Origin: Dialister sp900541485
GTDB taxonomy: Bacteria > Bacillota > Negativicutes > Veillonellales > Dialisteraceae
NCBI GenBank assembly: GCA_965119665.1
Contig: OZ221974.1
Span: forward strand, 1-64,000
Reading direction: 5' to 3'
Length of the DNA stretch: 64,000 nt
Positions within the stretch are counted from its first letter, which is position 1. Each line of letters begins with the position of its first letter. The notes beneath the pieces are model-generated. The model saw only the letters and a list, made by a program, of their open reading frames with translations, did not search any database and was not told the DNA's origin. This document shows, one piece after another, positions 8,503-18,300 of the stretch. A program made the translations under genes and the position numbers.

Positions 8503-9090
8503 ATGAACAGCACAGATATTTGTAACATGGCACTTGCCTATATAGGGCAGGGGCGGATTGCTTCTTTAGGAGAAGAATCAGAAGAGGCGGCACAGTGCAG
8601 GCTTTTTTACGACCATTTGAGGCGGCGTCTTTTGGCACAGCATTATTTCTCATTCAGTGCAAGGGAAGTAAAACTGGCGCTTTTGGACAGAGAACGTCAA
8701 GGGTATGATTTTGTATATGCTATGCCCGCCAAGTGTTTGCTTCTCCAACGTGTATACGAGAAAGGGAAAGCAAGAGAGGCAAAAAAAGGAGAATGGAAGT
8801 TAATTATGGTAAATGATTCGGTGCAGGGGATTGCAACGGATATAGAGAATGCATGGGCCTCTTATACGGCGGATGTAGAAAATGCTGCCGTGTTTTCCGA
8901 TTCTTTTATAGATGCATTATCCCACGGACTTGCTTCGGCTATCGCCGTCCCGCTTTCGGGGAGCGGGAGTTTGCAACAGGCACACTATCAACTGATGGAA
9001 AGAGCCGTTATGACCGCCAAGTTTGAAAGCGAAAGGCAGAATGACCATAAGCCTTTATTCCCTACGGCATATACAGAGGGGAGACGGTGA
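8503..9090 (+). CDS. Tail tubular protein A-like adaptor (gp11-like)
   Basis: Two adjacent ATGs occur at 8500 and 8503. The ribosome-binding site (aaggagg, ending at 8497) is better spaced for 8503, giving 195 aa. The N terminus NSTDICNMALAYIGQGRIAS followed by an ESEEAAQCRLFYD segment and then LLAQHYFSFSAR is the signature of the podovirus adaptor family. The later half has the usual DFVYAMPAKCLLLQRVY strand. The adaptor ring sits under the portal and connects to the nozzle. It is followed immediately by the nozzle gene. Confidence 0.85.
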   Translation: MNSTDICNMALAYIGQGRIASLGEESEEAAQCRLFYDHLRRRLLAQHYFSFSAREVKLALLDRERQGYDFVYAMPAKCLLLQRVYEKGKAREAKKGEWKLIMVNDSVQGIATDIENAWASYTADVENAAVFSDSFIDALSHGLASAIAVPLSGSGSLQQAHYQLMERAVMTAKFESERQNDHKPLFPTAYTEGRR

Positions 9091-9091
9091 T

Positions 9092-11851
9092 ATGGCCAAA
9101 GAGACGATGTATGTCATTCAGCCGTCTTTTGCAGGCGGTGAAATTTCCCGTGAAGTGGCAAGCCGTATTGACTTTGATAAATACCAAAATGCACTTCTTT
9201 CCGCAACGAATTGCTATATCCGTCCTTACGGTTCGGTATACAGAAGAGGCGGGAGCCTTTATGTCGGCAGTGCAAAATATGCAGATAAAGCAACAATACT
9301 TCAAGCATTTCACGAAACAGACGGTGATGTGCTTTTAGAGATTGGTGACAGATATATCCGTATATGGAGAGATGATGTTTATACAGGTATTGAGTTGGAA
9401 ACTCCTTATGTGGAAGAGGACCTTGCGCATTTACGGTTTTGCCAGTCGGCAGACGTCATGTATATAGCGAGCGGCACTCATCCGGTGATGACACTTTCCC
9501 GGTACGGAGAATTGGATTTCCGTCTTTCTGAAATGAAAATCACGCGTCCGTATTTTGACATCTCGCTTTCGGATACCGTAAACAGTCAAGCATTTAATTT
9601 TTACAGAAATAAACCGGGAACCTATGAATGGGAATGTATGGAATCGGGGGATTATGAAATTACGGTAGCGGGAGCAGGCGGAGGCGGTTCGGGCAGGTAC
9701 GGTTGGGAAGAATGCCGCCCGACGCAGAACGGCGCAGACTACTGTCGTTACAAATACAGTGGCATTGCACTGGGCGGCTTCGGCGAACTCGTTAAAAAAA
9801 CGGTGCATTTCAATAAGGGGGATGTCGTATCCGTCAAAGTGGGTCGCGGCGGAACCGGAGGCAAGGATTCGGATGTTAAAGAATACTCCGGTTCATTAGC
9901 CGGCGGGGACGGTGAAGGTTCCTCTCTTGATTCATATACTGCTAAAGGCGGCGGCGGCGGGAAAATCTCGAAGTTACGAAAACGGCATTCATCGAGTTAT
10001 ACGTTTACCTATACGGCCGGAACCTCCTATGGGGGAGGCGGTAAAGGCGGCACAAAAGGCCAAGCGGGAGAAGATGGGTTTGTATCTATCCGTTATCTCG
10101 GAAATGCCCGTATCAAGAGTGATAAAAAACAGGGCAGATTCGCTACAATTACCGCCAGTAAAGAACTTTTTAGAGAAGATATGGTAGGGACGGGTATTTG
10201 TCTTATACATCAAATTCCGGCTCAAACGGTATCGGCAGAGAATACGGCAATAAGTGATTCTGTTTTTGTGGGCAAGGGGTGGAAGATACTCACTCACGGT
10301 AATTGGGCGGGAGAAATAACGATTGAGTATTCGGAAGATACGCTGACGTGGAAACCTTACAGGAGATATAAATCAAGTTGGGACTTTAATGCCAGTGAAT
10401 CTGGAACGGTGGACAGGCCTCTTTATTTACGAATTGTCATGAATACGAACGGGGATCCGGCGGGCAAGGCGGACTTGACGTCTTTCCCTTATGAGGGGAA
10501 GGGAACGGCTATCATTACCAAGTTTGAAGATAACAAGCGTGTTGAAGCTGAAATTGTAGACTCTTTTGCATCTACGGAAGAGACGGAAGAGTATATGTTT
10601 TCTTCATGGTCTAAGCTTTTCGGGTATCCCCGGGCGGCAGGCTTTTTTCAGGACAGGTTTGTTCTTGCCGGGACAAAGGCGCAGCCGTATATGATGTGGA
10701 TGTCACGGACGGGAGATTATCCGAATTTTTCTGTAGAAAAGGTATCGGGAACATTGACTGATGACAGTGCGGTGGCGCTTTCGTTTGTGTCCCGTGAACA
10801 GTGTGATATTTCCCATCTTCTTCCGGCGGCAGATTTACTTGTTTTTACGACGGGGAATGAATGGATTATTTCGGGAGCGGATACGGTAACGCCGACAAAG
10901 GCTAATCCGAAAGTACAGACAAGCCGCGGTTCCTCCGATATTTCTCCGTTGCAGGTCGGAAACAGATGTATTTTTATTCAACGCCGGGGAGTGACGGTGA
11001 GAGATATCGGGTATTCTTTTGACAGTGACGGTTATGACGGTACGGACTTAACGCTTTTGGCCAAGCATTTAACGAAAAACAACAGGATTGTTTCTATGGC
11101 GTATATGCAGGAGCCGGACAGCAGATTGTATTTTGTCATGGAGAACGGCACGATGAATTGTCTTTCTTATATGCAGGAGCAAAAAGTATATGCGTGGTCG
11201 CAATTAAAGACGGAAGGGAAATATATTTCCGTTTGCCGTATAGAAGAAGAGGATGAGGATCGTGTGTATGTTCTTGTTGAAAGAGACGGTGTGAGGTATA
11301 TAGAGAGAATGGCGGGTATGCTGGAAAGTGACAATCCTATGGACTATGTCATGGTTGACCATGCTTACCGTTTTGACGGAGAGGAAAGTAGTGTATTTTC
11401 GGCGGAAACGTTGAAGGGAAAAACAATTGCCGTTTTGGCAGACGGACAATTTCACAAGGATATAAAAACGGATGAGAACGGGGAATTTACACTTCCCTGT
11501 GCGGCCAAAAATGTAATAGCAGGCCTCCCGTATGAAACAAAAATCGAGACATGCAATGTAGAGGTCAATACGCAGCAGGGAACATTGCAGGGGAGAAAGA
11601 AAAAAATAGCGGCGTCGATTCTGCGTTTGACAAGGTCGCTCGGCGGGGATATCGGAATATCGGGCGGACACAAGATAGAGATTAAGTATGATGAGTTCGG
11701 TGATAATCCGGTACTTCTTTATTCCGGGGACAAGGAAGTTACGATGCCGAATCCCGGGTTTGAAACAAAAGGGCGTGTAGTGATTTCTACGAGCGAGCCT
11801 TATCCGTTTGCCTTATCTTCTTTGATTCGTGAAGTGGTGGTTTCCGGATGA
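9092..11851 (+). CDS. Tail tubular protein B-like nozzle (gp12-like) with glycine-rich insertion
   Basis: The frame is open from 9023, but ATG 9092, after agaggggag, gives the family start MAKETMYVIQPSFAGGEIS and a 919-aa product. Residues 1-180 and about 340-919 follow the podovirus nozzle pattern (IDFDKYQNALLSATNCYI; later KLFGYPRAAGFFQDRFVLAG, DLLVFTTGNEWIISG and QRRGVTVRDIGYSFD). Residues about 170-340 are different: glycine-rich runs such as VAGAGGGGSGR, GGFGELVKKTVHFNKGD and TAKGGGGG, ending GQAGEDGFVSIRY. That module is normally seen in phage fibres. The nozzle closes the tail tube and contacts the outer membrane. The insert may be surface-exposed. Confidence 0.88.
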   Translation: MAKETMYVIQPSFAGGEISREVASRIDFDKYQNALLSATNCYIRPYGSVYRRGGSLYVGSAKYADKATILQAFHETDGDVLLEIGDRYIRIWRDDVYTGIELETPYVEEDLAHLRFCQSADVMYIASGTHPVMTLSRYGELDFRLSEMKITRPYFDISLSDTVNSQAFNFYRNKPGTYEWECMESGDYEITVAGAGGGGSGRYGWEECRPTQNGADYCRYKYSGIALGGFGELVKKTVHFNKGDVVSVKVGRGGTGGKDSDVKEYSGSLAGGDGEGSSLDSYTAKGGGGGKISKLRKRHSSSYTFTYTAGTSYGGGGKGGTKGQAGEDGFVSIRYLGNARIKSDKKQGRFATITASKELFREDMVGTGICLIHQIPAQTVSAENTAISDSVFVGKGWKILTHGNWAGEITIEYSEDTLTWKPYRRYKSSWDFNASESGTVDRPLYLRIVMNTNGDPAGKADLTSFPYEGKGTAIITKFEDNKRVEAEIVDSFASTEETEEYMFSSWSKLFGYPRAAGFFQDRFVLAGTKAQPYMMWMSRTGDYPNFSVEKVSGTLTDDSAVALSFVSREQCDISHLLPAADLLVFTTGNEWIISGADTVTPTKANPKVQTSRGSSDISPLQVGNRCIFIQRRGVTVRDIGYSFDSDGYDGTDLTLLAKHLTKNNRIVSMAYMQEPDSRLYFVMENGTMNCLSYMQEQKVYAWSQLKTEGKYISVCRIEEEDEDRVYVLVERDGVRYIERMAGMLESDNPMDYVMVDHAYRFDGEESSVFSAETLKGKTIAVLADGQFHKDIKTDENGEFTLPCAAKNVIAGLPYETKIETCNVEVNTQQGTLQGRKKKIAASILRLTRSLGGDIGISGGHKIEIKYDEFGDNPVLLYSGDKEVTMPNPGFETKGRVVISTSEPYPFALSSLIREVVVSG

Positions 11852-12507
11852 AACAAAGGTATTTTGGGGTGGATATTATTCCGTTTACCGGGAATAAAGA
11901 GATAGCCGCAAGATTGGCAAAATCTCTTGCAAAGACAATGCGGAAAGAGGATAAGCAAGAGTGTATGGCCGCCGGATACAGTCCATTTGAGTCTGCTCTT
12001 GAGTCTCTTCTTCTTTCTGATGAGGCGTATGTGGCAGAGGCGGAGGAAGGAGTGGTTATGCTTTTCGGCGTGACCGGTGACGGCCTTATTTGGGCATTGG
12101 GAAGTTCTTTCATAGAAAAAAACAAAAAAGCGCTTGTTGCTTGCGGTATGGATTATATAAAAGAGTGCCTTAACCGGCATTCTTTTTTATACAATTACAT
12201 TTCAGAGGATAATATAAAAGCTTTGCGGTTTATCCGTCGGGCAGGGGCGGAAACCGGAGCGGGCATTTCTATAGGGAATACCCGCTTTTTAAAATTTGTA
12301 ATCAGGAGGGAAAAAGATGTGCAGTGTAATGATGGGGCTTGCGGCTCTTCAAGGGTTTGCCCAACACCGGCAGATTCAGCAGGAGACAAAGGCGCAAATG
12401 ATGATGTACCGACAGCAGGCGGAGGCGGCTGCGCAAAATGCAAGGGTGGCAGACCGGCAGAGGGAACAGGTAGCCGACAGGTATGCACAGGAGCAGATGA
12501 GGCTTGA
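11848..12507 (+). CDS. GNAT-like (gp13-type) phage protein with C-terminal overlap into next gene
   Basis: The start overlaps the nozzle stop by 4 bases (ATGA). The first 150 residues resemble the acetyltransferase-like phage proteins at the T7 gp13 position: VVMLFGVTGDGLIWALGSS, then SFLYNYISEDNIKALRFIRR (an N-A/K-xx-RFI-RRAG type segment) and RFLKFVIRRE. The frame then runs another 63 codons inside the following gene in a different frame. That stretch is Cys/Gly/Ala-rich (CNDGACGSSRVC) and looks non-native. No stop codon separates domain and tail, so the overlap is real in this sequence. Function: unknown; acetyl transfer is only possible. Confidence 0.65.
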   Translation: MKQRYFGVDIIPFTGNKEIAARLAKSLAKTMRKEDKQECMAAGYSPFESALESLLLSDEAYVAEAEEGVVMLFGVTGDGLIWALGSSFIEKNKKALVACGMDYIKECLNRHSFLYNYISEDNIKALRFIRRAGAETGAGISIGNTRFLKFVIRREKDVQCNDGACGSSRVCPTPADSAGDKGANDDVPTAGGGGCAKCKGGRPAEGTGSRQVCTGADEA

Positions 12508-13081
12508 CGCAAGAAGGCGTCTTGTGATGGGGCAGAATGCAGCAAGTGCGGGTGCGTCGGGATTTGACGGTACGGGAAGTGTATTGGATATGGATGCATC
12601 CACTATCGGGGCATGGCGGGAGGACAGCTTGAATTTATTGTCCAATCAAAGAAACGATGCACTGGATATGTACCGCAATCAAGTGAATTATGAAAATGAG
12701 GCAAGGGCCAATCAGGCGGCGGAGTATAACGCAAAACAACAGGGAAAAGCAATGCTTCTCGCTAATTTCCTCTCTACCGCCGTTTCTATGTATGGCGCCT
12801 ATAAATCGACAGGGGGAGCAGGGAAAGGGGCTGCAAAAGGAGCGGAGTCAAGCAGTTCGTGGAAACCGGAAACGGGGTTTGAAAGTAATTCATCTAATGG
12901 GACATTCCGCTATACGGGATATAACGGGAATACAGGTTCTTTTGGCGGATTCAATGCCGGACAAACAGGCGGGTTCAACGTCGGGAAAATAGGAACACCT
13001 TCTCTCAAGTTCTCTTACATGAAGAAAGATTATATAGGACAGGGAGTCGGACGTCATCAGGCTTGGAGGATTAGGGGATAA
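12317..13081 (+). CDS. Internal virion protein (gp14/ejection-protein-like)
   Basis: A 254-aa protein with a clear ribosome-binding site (aggaggg), so the start inside the preceding gene is well supported. Its N terminus MCSVMMGLAALQGFAQ is followed by a long Gln/Ala/Arg-rich helix (about residues 15-60), then RRRLVMGQNAASAGASGFD and a SVLDMDAS segment, a pattern of podovirus internal virion proteins of the gp14 class. A glycine/asparagine-rich C-terminal tail follows. Such proteins are ejected with DNA and form the first part of the trans-envelope channel. The stop overlaps the next start. Confidence 0.75.
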   Translation: MCSVMMGLAALQGFAQHRQIQQETKAQMMMYRQQAEAAAQNARVADRQREQVADRYAQEQMRLDARRRLVMGQNAASAGASGFDGTGSVLDMDASTIGAWREDSLNLLSNQRNDALDMYRNQVNYENEARANQAAEYNAKQQGKAMLLANFLSTAVSMYGAYKSTGGAGKGAAKGAESSSSWKPETGFESNSSNGTFRYTGYNGNTGSFGGFNAGQTGGFNVGKIGTPSLKFSYMKKDYIGQGVGRHQAWRIRG

Positions 13082-15351
13082 TGAAACTGACACAATTTGA
13101 ACCGCAGGTAAATCTGAACATACAACAGGCCAAAACGCAGGTCTCCCGTGACCTAAATGCATATGGCGGGAATACGCAGGGGCTTTCGGCACTCGGAAAG
13201 GTAATCGGAGCGGCAGGAGATATTTATTTTAAAGAGTGGCAGAAAAAGCAGAATAACGATGTGATTGATGCTTTGAATGAATATAACCGCCGTGTAGATG
13301 TTCTTATGAATGATGAGAATAACGGCCTCCGGGTTACCATGCAGGGAAAGAATGCAGAGGGAATCGAGGCGGCGTACAAGGAAGAGGAAGAGAAGATTTA
13401 CCATGATATAGCGGAGAAATACAAGCTGAATACGGACTATGCATACACTGCTTTTTCCCAAAAAAGAGAAACTGCCGTCACGGACTCTTTGGCGAATATC
13501 AATAAATACCAAAGGGAGCAGGCGGACGCTTATGCAGGGTGGCAATTATCGGAGCTTGCCCAAAATACACAAAATAAAATATTGACGAATCCGGGACAGC
13601 TTTCGGAAGAGATGGATAATTGGCTTTCTCTTTCGGGAGCTATCTTTGCGGGTAGAGGACTTGACGAGGCGGGTATTTCCGCAAAACAGAGAGAGGCAAT
13701 GTCCACTATGGCCACTAATACGCTTACGTCTTTAGCTTTGACAAATGAATACACGGCGGGGAAAAGTGCAGTTGAATATTTCCGCCGTCACGGGACGGAT
13801 GAAGCGACACTGAAAAAGTTCTCTGAAATCTTCGAGACAAAGAAGATGGCCAAGAGTGTAAAACAGAGTATTTCTGAATATGTTAAGACTAATAATCTGA
13901 ATCTGACCACTGTAGACTTTGAAGAATGGTATCCGGGATATGAGAAGGCTAATCCGTATTCTTTTTCGGGATCTGATGTAAAAGGCTTTGCTACCGGAAA
14001 CGCCACGTATGACCAATACGACGAATATTTCGAGAAGGCTAAAGAAGCATGCAACTTATCTGACCATGAAGTGCGTATTTTAAAATCTATGGTATTTCAG
14101 GAATCGTCATGGAATCCGAATGCTTATCATGATGATAATGACGGGGATCCAACGTTAGGACTTGCACAATTCAAGTCGGATACGGCAAGGAGCGCGGGAC
14201 TTGATCCTGCTGACCGCACCAATCCGGAGAAGAGTATTATGGCAATGGCCAAACATTATAAAGATAATTTAGCTTATCACGGTGGAAGTGACGAGTTGGC
14301 CATTTTATCTCATAATGGCGGGCGGGGCGGAACGGAAGCCGCAAGAGCTAACAATTATTTAAATAACGTAAATGAGAAATACAACATTTTATACGGGACG
14401 AATTGGAATCAAGGCGAGAAGTCCTATTCTCCGGAAGAAATAGAACAGTTGAAAGAGGAACACAAGAAAGCCGCAAAAAAAGAATTCTTGGAAATACAAA
14501 AAGCACAACAGTCTCAAATTGCCAACGCAATTAATGATGCAAATAATGCTTTTTCTTCAATGGGTACGGCTTATGAAAAAGAATCGTATTTGAAAACTGT
14601 GATGGCCGGAAATCCTTTATTGGCATCTTCTTTTGAAGGACAAGCGCTTATGAGGAATATAAAGGCGCAGCAGATGCGGGCAAGCGGCGGCGGTTCGGGA
14701 CGTGGAGGCGGAGCAAGTTCGGGTGCGAAATGGATAAAGTCTTTATTTGGAACCGGAATAACAAATGATAAAGACTTAGCAGAAGCCATAGAAAAAGCCA
14801 ATGATAGGGGCTATTCGTTTTCAGATAATGAAATGAAGGACATTTATCAGTCATGGCAGGATTGCAAAAACGGGGATAAACAATATGCTATTTCCATCCC
14901 CGGAAAAGAAGAGTTATCCGCTTATACGGGAATAGATAAAGGTCAGTTTGATGATATTGCCATGAGTCTTATTCGGCAGAAGGTTTACGATTATAACAAT
15001 AATCTTGACAGTGAATATCCGAATCCGAATATGGTTCCGGCGGGACGTGACATGATTATGAAGTTGGCAGCAAAAGTAACGACGCAAAAAAATATTTATC
15101 ATGAAGATGCGTTTATGTGGGGAGTCTTTGGAAGTAAAGATGTAGATTATTCCATTAGCGAGTTGGAACAGAGAAAGGCACGAATTAAGGACATGAATCC
15201 ATACGGTAACGGTATGTGGCAGATTGAAAGTGATGACGGCATTCAGACATGGGCAACGGCAGAGCAGATAGACCAAATTAAGAGCGGGACTAAAACCGTT
15301 CTCGATGTAGCGGAGGAAAATCAGCTTGTAGATAAAGGAGCAACAAAATGA
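13081..15351 (+). CDS. Internal virion protein with lytic transglycosylase domain
   Basis: The 756-aa protein starts at ATG 13081, overlapping the previous stop. Residues about 1-290 are helical. An SLT-type lytic transglycosylase domain spans about residues 320-430, with the catalytic Glu in MVFQESSWNP (E341), then PTLGLAQFKSDTA and a YKDN...ILSHNGG segment. The remainder is helical with a Gly/Ser-rich linker near residue 540 (SGGGSGRGGGASSG). By analogy with T7 gp16/gp15 it is packaged in the capsid, ejected first, and opens peptidoglycan for DNA entry. The catalytic domain is intact. Confidence 0.87.
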   Translation: MKLTQFEPQVNLNIQQAKTQVSRDLNAYGGNTQGLSALGKVIGAAGDIYFKEWQKKQNNDVIDALNEYNRRVDVLMNDENNGLRVTMQGKNAEGIEAAYKEEEEKIYHDIAEKYKLNTDYAYTAFSQKRETAVTDSLANINKYQREQADAYAGWQLSELAQNTQNKILTNPGQLSEEMDNWLSLSGAIFAGRGLDEAGISAKQREAMSTMATNTLTSLALTNEYTAGKSAVEYFRRHGTDEATLKKFSEIFETKKMAKSVKQSISEYVKTNNLNLTTVDFEEWYPGYEKANPYSFSGSDVKGFATGNATYDQYDEYFEKAKEACNLSDHEVRILKSMVFQESSWNPNAYHDDNDGDPTLGLAQFKSDTARSAGLDPADRTNPEKSIMAMAKHYKDNLAYHGGSDELAILSHNGGRGGTEAARANNYLNNVNEKYNILYGTNWNQGEKSYSPEEIEQLKEEHKKAAKKEFLEIQKAQQSQIANAINDANNAFSSMGTAYEKESYLKTVMAGNPLLASSFEGQALMRNIKAQQMRASGGGSGRGGGASSGAKWIKSLFGTGITNDKDLAEAIEKANDRGYSFSDNEMKDIYQSWQDCKNGDKQYAISIPGKEELSAYTGIDKGQFDDIAMSLIRQKVYDYNNNLDSEYPNPNMVPAGRDMIMKLAAKVTTQKNIYHEDAFMWGVFGSKDVDYSISELEQRKARIKDMNPYGNGMWQIESDDGIQTWATAEQIDQIKSGTKTVLDVAEENQLVDKGATK

Positions 15352-18300
15352 ACATAAGTGATGAAGTTTTTTATGCGGGACTTGAGGGGAAGGTTGCTTT
15401 AAAGAAACAAGATCCCGGACTTGTCCGTCAGCACATAAGCTTTACGCCTTTTGAAGAAACAAAAAAAGAGGATTCTTCGCTCGGTTTTTCAAAAGATATG
15501 GGGTTTATGGAAGCCATGCGAAAGGTGTGGAATCTCCAGTTAAATCAAGAAGCACCGGACGAAAAACTTGCGGTAGCGGAAAAAGTAGGGAATGCATTGG
15601 GAGTATCTCCGCAAGCGCTCGTTAATGACGATGAGTTATATAAGAATTGCCGTCTGATGTATGAGAGACAAAGAAATCAGGCTTATCTTCAAAATGAAAA
15701 GTTTTCCCCGCAAAAGGTCACTGAACTTTATCCGGAACTTTCTGCCGATGATACAGTGGCACTTACGGCGGCAACAAGAGACTATGTGAACGTATTGAAG
15801 TCCCGTCGTTTGGCAGATGCCGGAACTCCGATTTATCAGGCAGAAGATAGCATAGTTGCAGATTTTGCGAGTGTCCCCGGCTATTTATGGAATCAAACAT
15901 CTTCTTTTGCTAAAACAGCGTACAAAGCAGGGGAAGCACAGGACAATATCAGTGAAATAAATTACAAAAATTTCATGGGAGAATTGACTGATGAAGATGC
16001 GGAAAAGAAGATAGCGGAACTTCTGCCGGCTATAGAAGAACTTCACAGACAAACAGAAAACAGTTATATCTCAAAAATAGCAGGAGAGGGTATTGTAACA
16101 GGCCTTACAATGGCAAAAATGACATGGCGGGGCGGGGAAGAAGTCATTAAGCATATGGGACCCGCCGCTATGGAATTATATAAGGTATCGGAGAATGTTA
16201 TCAAACCGGCGGCCACTTATGCTGCGGCAGGAGGTCTTGCGGCTCTCGGTATAGCCGGCGCTCCCGCTGCGGCTGCTGTCGGCGTTGCGGCAGGAGCTGC
16301 GGGTCTCGTAGGTCTTATGGGAATGTCCGTTTATGCGGGTACATACCGTGTAGAAGCAGGTAGTGCATACAGAGAATACCGTATGAAAAAAGATGCGGCG
16401 GGAAAACCTTTATACACGCAGGAAGAATGCCAAAATCATGCGAAAAGAGTAGGTGTTATTAATGCGGCCATTGAGACAGGCGCTTTCCAATGTGTTTTAT
16501 CCGGAGTGGGTAAAGTATTCGGCAAAGATGCGGTCATGTCCATTGTAAAGAGTGAATCGGCAAGAGAGGCTTTAATCGGAGCAGGAAGAGCGGCTATTGC
16601 TAACAAATCACTGTATCAAGGGGGCAAACAATTTGTAGAAACGGCCGTACCGGAAATACTGGAAGAGGGAGCGCAGTCGGCAGTTGCCAATTTAGACGAG
16701 AATGTATTTGGCAAAAGAACTCACACGACGAGCGAAGTATGGAATGACGCCGTCAATGCCATGATAGAAGCCGTCCCGGGCGTGATTGCTTTGTCTATCG
16801 GCGGAGCAGGAGCCAGAGGGATAGGATCCTATCATGCTATGAGAAGCGTATCTAAAATGGAACTTCAAGAGCATAAAGAAGAGTTTAAAAGAAGCGCAGA
16901 AGCGGATATGAGCCGCGGACTGTTCGAGGTAAGAGAAGAATCTGTCTACGATAAAACCGCACCGGGGACATTCGGCAAGGTTGTGCAGAATCAAATGGAT
17001 AAAAACGGAAAAGGCACAATGTACATCGACGCGGCGGAACTTTCGGAAACAGAACAGGGAAGAGAAGCGCTTCGCGGTCTTATTCAAAAGGGCGTTGCCA
17101 AAGAAACAGAGGTCATGGCGTCTATCCAAAATAACAGTCCTCTTGAAATCCAGTCGGGCGTATATTTCCAAAAGGCCAATGCGTCGACTGGCGATATTGT
17201 TTCCTATTACACTACCTTTGAAAAAGACGGTGCTACAATGGCGTCCATTAAACGACACAAGGAAGCGCTCAAGGAAGCCGCAAGAATCCAAAATGAAACG
17301 GTAAAACAAAGGGAAGAAGAGGCGGCACAGCGAATTATATCCGAAGATTTTGCAGATAAAACGGATATAGAAAAAGACGCTATGAGAAGCGTCCTTGCCA
17401 AAGGTATGGAAGATGTGGGCAAATCGTGGCGGGAAGCCAAAGAAGAAGCCGTGAATGCATGGATAGATATGCTCGGTAACCGGGAGCATGTAGAAACCAT
17501 ACAGAGGAAACAAAAAGAAGGGGGAAGTGAAGTCTCCGTTATTGATTTCGTCGGAGAAGGCGGACAATACGAAACAAAAAGAGTATCTGGCAATGAAGGT
17601 TGGTACAGAGATGCATTTAAAAAAGAAGGGAAAATGCCGTCCCAACGTTCCATTATGGACTATGACCATAATGAGACAGTAAGAGAAATGGAAGCCGGGG
17701 GAGCGACGAAAGAAGATATAGATGCATTGAACCGGTATAAAGAAAAAGTAGAAGCGTTAGAAGGACTGGAAGATTATGTAAAAACACTGGACAATAAGCA
17801 TTTAACGGCTAAAATTCTTTTAAACAAAGATACTTTTGATAAAGTCTATACTCCGTTTGTAGAAGAGTTGGAAAAGGGAAATGAACAAGTAAAAAAGGCT
17901 GCCAAAGACAGCGCACTTATTCTATCCAAAATGGCGGAAACTTTATCCCGTGCCTATGGAGTGGCGGTAGAAGATATAGCCGCCTCGCTTTGTGTGAATA
18001 ACGAAAAAGTAAGCGGCTACGGACAAGCTATGTTTGATGTAAGAAAGGCAGGTATAAATAATCTTTCCGACTTTTACAAACGAATCAAGGACAGAAAAGA
18101 AAAAGGAGAAGCTCCCAATAAGATAAAATATACGGATAAAAATGGAGTAACCTATGCGGAATCTCAAGTAACACATGCGGTTAATGAACATATATTAAAT
18201 ACTGAAGAACTAAGTGACATAGAGAAACATATCGGTGAGATTTATGATTGTGCCATTTCTGATTGGGCGCAAGGAGAATATAAAGGAAGATTTAACGGGA

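Noticed and set aside
9023..9091. Upstream start of the nozzle ORF
   Set aside because: The extra 23 codons overlap the adaptor gene and lack a ribosome-binding site; ATG 9092 has both signal and family N terminus.
16692..17669. 325-codon minus-strand ORF opposite the polyvalent gene
   Set aside because: Shadow of a purine-rich coding strand: Phe/Ser/Cys-rich product with no domain pattern and no ribosome-binding site.
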